13,125 nucleotides of DNA from 1-14-2-50-31-20 sp965370315. GTDB taxonomy: Bacteria; Bacteroidota; Ignavibacteria; Ignavibacteriales; Melioribacteraceae. Location of the stretch: the NCBI GenBank assembly GCA_965370315.1, contig CBDUTO010000123.1, positions 1 through 13,125 of the forward strand, read 5' to 3'. Position 1 is the stretch's first letter, and each line of letters begins with the position of its first letter. This document shows, in pieces, positions 7,228-13,125 of this stretch. The translations under genes were made by a program, and so were the position numbers. Under the pieces are notes generated by a model that saw only the letters and a list, made by a program, of their open reading frames with translations, ran no database searches and was not told the DNA's origin.

Positions 7228-7698
7228 ATGCAGAAATATATTTTATTATTTGTTTTTACAGTTTTATTGAGTCTAAATTTATTTGCTGACGATGCAAAAA
7301 AATATGGTAAAGATATTACGTCTACTGAGAAAGTTAAAGTATCAGAAATTTTAGAAAATCCTAGAAGCTATGAAGGCAAAAAAGTTCTTGTTGAAGGAAC
7401 TGTATTAAATGTCTGTGCTAAAAGAGGATGTTGGATTGAGTTGGCAAGCGACAAAGAATTTGAATCGATCCGTGTAAAAGTAAAAGATGGTGTAATTGTT
7501 TTCCCTATGGAAGCAAAAGGAAAAACAGCTTTAGTTGAGGGTGAATTTTACTCCTTTGAAGTTGAAAGTGGAGCAGAATGTTCAGATGGAGACCACACGG
7601 AAGAAGGTGAAGAGCATAGTAAAAAGGAAGATTGCGAACACAGTAAAAAAGAAATTAAAACCGTTTATCAAATCAAAGGTCTTGGGGCTGAGATTTAA
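7228..7698 (+). CDS. Exported DUF4920 protein with Cys/His/acid-rich insert
   Basis: A 156-residue secreted protein of unknown function. Residues 1-20 are a signal peptide (QKYILLFVFTVLLSLNLFA), probably cleaved before DDAKKYG. The body (about 30-112) matches DUF4920, a small beta-rich (OB-like) domain, with its hallmark Cys-x4-Cys-Trp in VCAKRGCW (C63, C68) and the conserved segments KKVLVEGTV (51-59) and VFPMEAKGK (91-99). Between the last domain strands is a polar insert (about 116-142) with C118, H123, H130, C136, H138 and many Glu/Asp; within it EHSKKE occurs twice (129-134, 137-142). These residues could bind a metal ion, which is an inference. The start is fixed by AGGAG 7 nt upstream. 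The gene stands alone, divergent from the S66 peptidase and convergent with the GHL10 gene. Confidence 0.88.
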   Translation: MQKYILLFVFTVLLSLNLFADDAKKYGKDITSTEKVKVSEILENPRSYEGKKVLVEGTVLNVCAKRGCWIELASDKEFESIRVKVKDGVIVFPMEAKGKTALVEGEFYSFEVESGAECSDGDHTEEGEEHSKKEDCEHSKKEIKTVYQIKGLGAEI

Positions 7699-7707
7699 AA
7701 AATATTT

Positions 7708-7797
7708 AAGTGCTGTCATTGCGAGGAGTCTGCTTTTGACTACGTGGCAATCTTTCACAGATTGCTTCGCAAAAGATGCTCGCAATGACAAACACTT
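7708..7797. repeat. 90-bp palindromic repeat between convergent genes (REP/MITE-like)
   Basis: GTCATTGCGAG (7715-7725) and CTCGCAATGAC (7779-7789) form a perfect 11-bp inverted repeat, extended outward by AAGTG (7708-7712) and CACTT (7793-7797). At the centre GCAATCT (7747-7753) pairs with AGATTGC (7759-7765) around a 5-nt loop, and the intermediate arms pair imperfectly. The whole unit can therefore fold as one long hairpin on either strand. It sits in the 120-bp gap between the converging DUF4920 and GHL10 genes and could act as a bidirectional terminator or mRNA stabiliser, although there is no clear T-run. GTCATTGCGAG palindromes of this kind are dispersed in many bacterial genomes and produce spurious short reading frames; one such frame on the minus strand is not counted as a gene. 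Confidence 0.85.
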
Positions 7798-7818
7798 AGG
7801 TTTTATCTTTACAAAGTA

Positions 7819-9303
7819 TTAATTCGAAATTTCCAATACAACCCCTTCGCTCTCATTGTGCAATCTATCAGCCGAAGTAATTACATATACGCAATTATAC
7901 TCTTTTTCATTCAAATTAAAATAGCTAGTATTTTTGCCAAGTATTTTAGTAACAATATTTTGAGGCTTATCCAAATTAACTTCGTCAGTGGAATTAAATT
8001 TATATACGAGATAATATTGTGGGAACTCACCATCTCTAGCCGCATCTGGCAAATTCCAATTAATTAATAATCCAGATGTTGTTTCAACTACATGAACATT
8101 CTCTGGTTTTATTGGAGGAATTGAATCAATCCATTCCATAATAGGTGGAAGTGCAATGTTTTTGTACCAAGTATTTTTCATCGAGTCTGCAAGCCCACTC
8201 CAATTACGTGTTATCGATTTTGCAGAAAAATAAACAGAGCCAAGCACATTGGGATAACTTCTGTTTAAACGAATTTGATCTCCAATTTCACTTTTCTTCT
8301 TATCGTAATCAGGTGCCGCCATTTTGCTTGAGAATTGTCCAATATACAAATGTCTTTCTGTGGTAATTTTTGACCACCAAGGGACAAGTTTTGCATAGTC
8401 TGCTTTATCATGCCCTATTTCCCAATAGACTTGCGGTGTAATGTAATCTACAATTTTGTTATCTAACCAATTTAACGGATCGCAATAAATTACATCAAAT
8501 GAATTAAATCCATTTGTATTAGTGTATTCATTTTTAACAATTCCAAAAGGAGATATTCCAAATTTAACATATGGCTTTTTAGCTTTTACAATTTCGTATA
8601 TTTCCTTCATAAGCAAATTAATATTGTCTCTACGCCAATCATCAATATCTGTAATCCCTCGGCTGTGGTTGAGGTATGTGAGAGAGTCCTCGTTAGAAAC
8701 TTTTGGTCCGTATGGATAAAAATAATCATCAAAGTGAATTCCATCAATATCATAATTAACTAACACATCATTCATTACGTCTAAAACATGATTCCTAACT
8801 TCTGGCAAACCAGGGTCAAGCATTTTGAATTTCTTTGATTTAATTATCCACTCGGGATGTTGAACGGCAACGTGGTTTTCATCCAATTTATAAATAGCTG
8901 TATCACGAACTGCACGATACGGATTAAACCATGCGTGCAACTCCATTCCTCGTTTGTGCGATTCAGTTATTGCAAATTGAAGTGGGTCATAAAATGGCTC
9001 TGGAGCTTTACCCTGCACACCTGTTAACCAATGCGACCAAGGTTCGTAATTAGATTTATACAATGCATCGCACTCTGTTCTTACCTGAAAAAAGATTGCA
9101 TTCATTCCAGCATCTGCCAGTGAATCTAGTTGATTTATCAAATTTTGCTTCTGTATTTCTGTCGAATTATTTTTTCCAAGAGGCCAATCAATGTTTACTA
9201 CAGTTGCAATCCATGCACCTCTAAGTTCTCTTTTCGGATTTTGATTTTGAGAAAATGTTGTAACAACAAGAAGAATTAACAATAAGAGTATGATTTTTTT
9301 CAT
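7819..9303 (-). CDS. Exported GHL10-family glycoside hydrolase (DUF187, YngK-like)
   Basis: A 494-residue secreted protein. Residues 1-18 are a classical signal peptide (MKKIILLLLILLVVTTFS), probably cleaved just before QNQNPKRE. The catalytic region (about 24-385) is a glycosyl-hydrolase-like 10 (PF02638) TIM barrel. It shows the typical opening ELRGAWIATVVNIDWP (26-41), GMNAIFFQVR (66-75), LHAWFNPYR (122-130), the acidic IDGIHFDDYFYPY (186-198), KFGISPFG (247-254) and ITPQVYW (288-294). Family members are thought to act on polysaccharides or peptidoglycan, but specificity is poorly known; D192 and D193 are candidate active-site acids by position only. Residues about 397-494 form a fibronectin-III-like C-terminal domain (ENVHVVETTSGLLINW onward). 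No lipobox is visible, so it is probably periplasmic or secreted. The ATG is preceded by only a weak GGAA ribosome-binding site. Its 3' end meets the palindrome at 7708-7797. Confidence 0.92.
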   Translation of the reverse strand: MKKIILLLLILLVVTTFSQNQNPKRELRGAWIATVVNIDWPLGKNNSTEIQKQNLINQLDSLADAGMNAIFFQVRTECDALYKSNYEPWSHWLTGVQGKAPEPFYDPLQFAITESHKRGMELHAWFNPYRAVRDTAIYKLDENHVAVQHPEWIIKSKKFKMLDPGLPEVRNHVLDVMNDVLVNYDIDGIHFDDYFYPYGPKVSNEDSLTYLNHSRGITDIDDWRRDNINLLMKEIYEIVKAKKPYVKFGISPFGIVKNEYTNTNGFNSFDVIYCDPLNWLDNKIVDYITPQVYWEIGHDKADYAKLVPWWSKITTERHLYIGQFSSKMAAPDYDKKKSEIGDQIRLNRSYPNVLGSVYFSAKSITRNWSGLADSMKNTWYKNIALPPIMEWIDSIPPIKPENVHVVETTSGLLINWNLPDAARDGEFPQYYLVYKFNSTDEVNLDKPQNIVTKILGKNTSYFNLNEKEYNCVYVITSADRLHNESEGVVLEISN

Positions 9304-9416
9304 AATTCAAATTCCATTTAATGATTTTTTTTGTTTATTAAAAATAGGAATTATCTTCAACTAAAGTTATTGTTTTAAATCTAATAACCATCTAGTTTAA
9401 TTGTTTTTTCATCTAA

Positions 9417-9466
9417 TTGATAAAAATTCAATATAAACGTTATATTTATAAATAGATTTTAAGAGG
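9417..9466 (+). promoter_or_regulatory. Candidate clpB promoter and ribosome-binding site
   Basis: TTGATA (9417-9422) and TATATT (9441-9446), spaced 18 nt, resemble a sigma-70 promoter and point toward clpB. AGAGG (9462-9466) lies 8 nt before the ATG and is a good ribosome-binding site. I searched the 171-bp gap (9304-9474) for the CIRCE/HrcA inverted repeat (TTAGCACTC / GAGTGCTAA) and see none, so heat-shock control through HrcA is not supported. The gap is very AT-rich, so the promoter match could be chance. Confidence 0.35.
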
Positions 9467-9474
9467 TAAATAAA

Positions 9475-12093
9475 ATGGCTATAGACTTAAATAAATTTAC
9501 GGTTAAGGGGCAGGAAGCAATTCAAAGTTCAATTGAAGTTGCACAGAACTATAATAATCAAATTGTTGATCCAGAACATATTCTTGCAGCACTTTTACAG
9601 GATAATGATAGCGTAGCTGTCGCAATAATTCAGAAAGTTGCATCCAACGTAGATTCACTAAGAATTAAAGTTGGTGAGATGCTTGAGCGAAAGCCCAAAA
9701 TAACTGGTGCCGGAATTGGGAACCAACAAATGTCTCAAACAACTGCACAGCTATTGGATGATTCGGCAAACGAGGCTGGAACTTTAACCGATGAATATAT
9801 TTCGACAGAACACATTTTAATTGCAATTGCTGAAGCAAACAATGAGGTTGGAGAGTTATTAAATAAAAATGGAATTTCGAAAAAATCAATTCTCTCAGCA
9901 TTAAAAGATATACGTGGAAATCAAAGGGTAACTTCTCAAAATCCAGAAGAGACATATCAATCACTAAAAAAATATGGCCGAGATTTAAACGAACTTGTTA
10001 AATCTGGGAAACTTGATCCTGTTATTGGTCGTGACGATGAAATACGTCGTGTTCTTCAGGTTCTTTCACGTCGGACAAAGAACAATCCTATTCTCATTGG
10101 TGAACCCGGAGTTGGTAAAACGGCTATAGCAGAAGGATTAGCACACAGAATTATTTTGGGAGACATTCCAGATAACTTAAGAGACAAAAAAATAATTTCA
10201 CTTGATTTGAGTGCTTTGGTTGCTGGTGCACAATTTCGTGGTCAATTTGAGGAACGACTTAAAGCAGTAATTAAAGAAGTTCAAAACTCCAACGGTGAAA
10301 TAATTTTGTTCATTGATGAAATTCACCAACTTGTTGGTGCAGGTAAAACAGATGGAGCAATGGATGCTGCAAATATTCTGAAACCCGCATTAGCTAGAGG
10401 AGAGCTTCATGCAGTTGGTGCAACAACGCTAAAAGAGTATAAAAAGTATATTGAAAAAGATGCTGCTCTCGAAAGACGTTTTCAACCAATTCTTGTTTCT
10501 GAGCCAAATGAAGAAGATGCAATTTCAATTCTTCGCGGATTAAGTGATAAATACGAAGTTCATCACGGTGTGAGAATTAAAGATGGAGCCCTTGTTGCAG
10601 CTGTTCAACTTTCCAATAGATATATAACCGATAGATTTCTTCCAGACAAAGCAATTGATTTAATTGATGAAGCGGCATCTAAATTGCGAATTGAAATTAA
10701 TTCAATGCCGGAGGAACTTGATCAACTTGAGAGAAAAATCCAACAATTAGAAATTGAACGTGAAGCTCTTAAACGTGAAAAGGATGATTTATCAAAAACT
10801 AGAATTGCCGAAATTGGCGTTGAGTTTGCTGAGTTGGATGAAAAACGAAATGTGTTAAAAAGTCATTGGTTACTCGAGCGTGGAAAAATTCAGAAGATTA
10901 GAAAGATAAAGAGTGAAATTGAAGAAACAAAAATTCTCGCAGATAAATTTGAACGTGAAGGGGATCTTGGCAAGGTAGCTGAAATACGTTACGGTAAAAT
11001 TGTTGAGTTAGAGGCTTCACTCAGAAAAGAGAGTGAAAGTTTGGTAGATATCCAAAAGAACAAGAAGCTACTAAAAGAAGAAGTGGAAGCAGAAGACGTT
11101 GCAGAAGTTGTTGCAAAGTGGACTGGAATTCCTGTAAACAAAATGTTAGAGAGTGAACGTAGCAAACTTGTGAGAATGGAAGATGAACTTCACAAGCGTG
11201 TTATTGGGCAAGACGATGCAGTAACAGCTGTGGCAAATGCAATACGACGCTCGCGTGCTGGGTTGCAGGATATAAATCGTCCAATTGGCTCATTTATTTT
11301 TATTGGCACAACTGGAGTAGGCAAAACAGAGTTGGCACGTTCACTAGCAAACTTACTTTTTGATGACGACCATGCAATGGTACGCATTGATATGAGCGAA
11401 TATATGGAGAAACATTCAGTTTCGCGTTTAATTGGAGCACCTCCAGGATATGTTGGATATGAAGAGGGTGGACAATTAACAGAAGCTATTCGCAGAAGAC
11501 CATACTCAGTTCTGTTATTGGATGAAATAGAAAAAGCTCATCCAGATGTTTTTAATATTTTGCTTCAAGTTTTGGATGATGGACGCTTAACCGATAACCA
11601 AGGTAGAACTGTAAACTTTAAAAACACAATTATTATTATGACTTCAAACATTGGCTCGCATTTAATTCAAGAAAAAATGATTGGATTAAATGAAAGGAAT
11701 TTATCTTCTGTAATGGATGATGTTAAAATTAGTTTAATGAATTTGTTACAACAAAATATCCGTCCAGAATTTCTAAATAGAATTGACGAAATTGTTTTAT
11801 TTAAACCGTTGCTTAAAAAGGAACTTACTGGAATTATTGAAATACAATTGCAGAATGTTGAAAAGTTACTACAAGATAAAAATATTAAAATAAATTTTTC
11901 TGAAACAGCAAAAGGATTCTTGTTAGATAGAGGTTACGATGTTGCATATGGTGCTAGACCACTAAAGAGAACAATTCAACGATATGTTTTAAATCCGCTA
12001 TCAACAGAGTTATTGCTTAATAAATTTAAAAATGGGGATTCTGTATCTGTAGATTATATTGGAAGTGATAAATTAGAGTTTAAGAAATTTTAA
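9475..12093 (+). CDS. clpB: ATP-dependent disaggregase ClpB
   Basis: A hexameric AAA+ chaperone that, with DnaK, threads aggregated proteins through its central pore in the cytoplasm. The 872-residue protein has the full layout. The Clp N domain is about 1-145. NBD1 has Walker A GEPGVGKT (209-216), Walker B ILFIDE (277-282) and the arginine-finger segment ALERRF (331-336). A coiled-coil middle domain spans about 411-535. NBD2 has Walker A GTTGVGKT (611-618), Walker B LLLDE (680-684), the pore loop PPGYVGYEEGG (656-666), the TSN sensor (723-725), RPEFLNRID (763-771) and the sensor-2 GARPL (826-830). The long middle domain and lack of a ClpP-docking loop separate it from ClpA and ClpC. The NBD1 pore loop reads GAQFRGQFEERL, with Phe (F254) where Tyr is usual. 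The start is supported by AGAGG 8 nt upstream. Confidence 0.98.
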   Translation: MAIDLNKFTVKGQEAIQSSIEVAQNYNNQIVDPEHILAALLQDNDSVAVAIIQKVASNVDSLRIKVGEMLERKPKITGAGIGNQQMSQTTAQLLDDSANEAGTLTDEYISTEHILIAIAEANNEVGELLNKNGISKKSILSALKDIRGNQRVTSQNPEETYQSLKKYGRDLNELVKSGKLDPVIGRDDEIRRVLQVLSRRTKNNPILIGEPGVGKTAIAEGLAHRIILGDIPDNLRDKKIISLDLSALVAGAQFRGQFEERLKAVIKEVQNSNGEIILFIDEIHQLVGAGKTDGAMDAANILKPALARGELHAVGATTLKEYKKYIEKDAALERRFQPILVSEPNEEDAISILRGLSDKYEVHHGVRIKDGALVAAVQLSNRYITDRFLPDKAIDLIDEAASKLRIEINSMPEELDQLERKIQQLEIEREALKREKDDLSKTRIAEIGVEFAELDEKRNVLKSHWLLERGKIQKIRKIKSEIEETKILADKFEREGDLGKVAEIRYGKIVELEASLRKESESLVDIQKNKKLLKEEVEAEDVAEVVAKWTGIPVNKMLESERSKLVRMEDELHKRVIGQDDAVTAVANAIRRSRAGLQDINRPIGSFIFIGTTGVGKTELARSLANLLFDDDHAMVRIDMSEYMEKHSVSRLIGAPPGYVGYEEGGQLTEAIRRRPYSVLLLDEIEKAHPDVFNILLQVLDDGRLTDNQGRTVNFKNTIIIMTSNIGSHLIQEKMIGLNERNLSSVMDDVKISLMNLLQQNIRPEFLNRIDEIVLFKPLLKKELTGIIEIQLQNVEKLLQDKNIKINFSETAKGFLLDRGYDVAYGARPLKRTIQRYVLNPLSTELLLNKFKNGDSVSVDYIGSDKLEFKKF

Positions 12094-12185
12094 TTAATAC
12101 TATTATTTAGCTTCTTAAATAGAGTTGGAACTTATATTATATTACTGCGTCTAAAAATATTGCTTAAATATACTGTGCGGAAAGG

Positions 12186-13125
12186 ATGAAACAAATTACA
12201 AAAACAGTGCTGTTTGGTCTACTCATTATTTTTGTTGGATGTCAGAAACAAGGATACGAGACTGAAACTATACCAATTAAGGATTTCTTTAAAAATCCTA
12301 AAAACACACAGTTTGAACTCTCACCTGATGGAAATAATTTAGCCTATCTAAAGCCGTGGAAGAATAGATTAAACATTTTTGTGAAAAATCTTTCTTCTGA
12401 TGTAGAGACTCAAATAACAAAGGAAGTTAAGCAAGATATACAATATATTTTTTGGGTTAATAATTCAAAGATTGTTTACTCAATTGATAAATACAATAAC
12501 GACAATAGCTCTCTAGTCTGCATCTCTCTTGATAAAAAAAGTAATATGGAATTAACTGATTCAAAAAAAGCGAATGCGTATGTAATTAATACTTTGCCAG
12601 AATTTGATGATGAAATAATTATTCAGACAAACGAGAGAGACCCTCGACTTTATGATGTATATCGTTATAATTTATCAACTGGCAAGAAAAAAACAATTGG
12701 TCAAAATCCGGGTAACATTACCTCGTGGTTAACAGATAACAATGGGAAACTTCGTATTGCTCTTTCAACTGATGGTGTAAATCATAGTGTGCTCTACAGA
12801 GAGAAGGAGAGCAAAAACTTCAAAGAGATTAAAACAACAAATTTCAGAACTATATTCCAGCCAATACTTTTTAGCGCTGATAACAAGAATATATATGTTC
12901 TTTCGAATGAAAAAAGTGATAGAACAGCCCTTATAAAATATGATCTAAAAAAAGATTACGAGACAGAATTTTTATATGAACATCCAGAAGTTGATATAGA
13001 ATATGTTCATTATTCTGAGAAAGATAAAAAACTTACAGGTGTTTCATTTGTAAGTTGGAAAAGAGAATTCCACTTTTGGGATGAAGCTAGAGAAAAAATT
13101 CAAAAAAACCTTGAACGAAAAATTC
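12186..13125 (+). CDS. S9-type (prolyl oligopeptidase-like) lipoprotein, N-terminal part only
   Basis: The gene runs off the window after 313 codons. It starts with a lipoprotein signal: residues 2-18, a hydrophobic stretch (VLFGLLIIFVG) and a lipobox ending in Cys19 (FVGC), so the mature protein should be membrane-anchored. What follows is the N-terminal beta-propeller of S9 peptidases: IPIKDFFKNPKNTQFELSPDG (29-49, with LSPDGNNLAYL at 45-55) and then repeated blades, including KIVYSIDKYNNDN and FLYEHPEVDIE. The catalytic alpha/beta-hydrolase domain with the Ser-Asp-His triad lies beyond 13125, so activity cannot be judged and a non-peptidase propeller protein is not excluded. GGAAAGG directly abuts the ATG, an unusually short distance for a ribosome-binding site. 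The gene begins 92 bp after clpB on the same strand; I see no terminator between them. Confidence 0.82.
   Translation, partial: MKQITKTVLFGLLIIFVGCQKQGYETETIPIKDFFKNPKNTQFELSPDGNNLAYLKPWKNRLNIFVKNLSSDVETQITKEVKQDIQYIFWVNNSKIVYSIDKYNNDNSSLVCISLDKKSNMELTDSKKANAYVINTLPEFDDEIIIQTNERDPRLYDVYRYNLSTGKKKTIGQNPGNITSWLTDNNGKLRIALSTDGVNHSVLYREKESKNFKEIKTTNFRTIFQPILFSADNKNIYVLSNEKSDRTALIKYDLKKDYETEFLYEHPEVDIEYVHYSEKDKKLTGVSFVSWKREFHFWDEAREKIQKNLERKI

Noticed and set aside
7582..7791. Minus-strand frame of 69 codons over the DUF4920 end and the palindrome
   Set aside because: It is antisense to a well-supported gene and its first part is translated from the palindromic repeat, a known source of spurious reading frames.
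9304..9474. Search for a CIRCE/HrcA heat-shock operator upstream of clpB
   Set aside because: No TTAGCACTC / GAGTGCTAA inverted repeat is present.
12094..12185. Promoter for the S9-type lipoprotein (TATACT at 12169-12174)
   Set aside because: There is no matching -35 element and the sequence is AT-rich, so the hit is not distinguishable from chance.

Overview
The window is AT-rich chromosomal DNA with mostly housekeeping genes. The gene set (an 822-residue leucyl-tRNA synthetase, PriA, ClpB, a Tat-exported S66 peptidase, an exported GHL10-type glycoside hydrolase, a DUF4920 protein and an S9-type lipoprotein) and the style of the protein sequences suggest the Bacteroidota/Chlorobiota/Ignavibacteria group, perhaps Ignavibacteria. 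This placement is an inference; no rRNA gene is present.

Layout. Positions 2-92 hold a decayed palindromic repeat. Five genes then read leftward, in transcription order: an S66 (LD-carboxypeptidase-like) peptidase (7141-6083), priA (5872-3407), a Phd/YefM-type antitoxin with a PIN-domain toxin (3321-2699), and leuS (2605-137). The toxin-antitoxin pair sits between priA and leuS and has its own candidate promoter, with two TGTACA-like half-sites just before the antitoxin. A DUF4920 protein (7228-7698) reads rightward, divergent from the S66 gene. It converges on the GHL10 hydrolase (9303-7819), and a 90-bp palindromic repeat lies between their ends. clpB (9475-12093) reads rightward, divergent from GHL10, and is followed by the start of an S9-type lipoprotein (12186 to the window edge).

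Most unexplained structure lies between the genes. The most striking is an imperfect 7-bp periodic array (about 5883-6057) that fills nearly all the space between the S66 gene and priA and ends 10 bp before the priA ATG. Two palindromic elements (2-92 and 7708-7797) share similar outer ends (TTGTCRTT / TGTCATT) and look like members of dispersed, REP- or MITE-like families. No gene-free stretch exceeds 300 bp; the longest (5873-6082) is the heptamer array and its flanks. I see no tRNA, rRNA, CRISPR, transposase or phage gene.

The genes do not form one pathway. leuS and priA serve translation and replication restart, clpB serves protein disaggregation, and the S66, GHL10, DUF4920 and S9 proteins carry export signals and act in the cell envelope. 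I see no convincing multi-gene novel system; the heptamer array is the best candidate for something undescribed.
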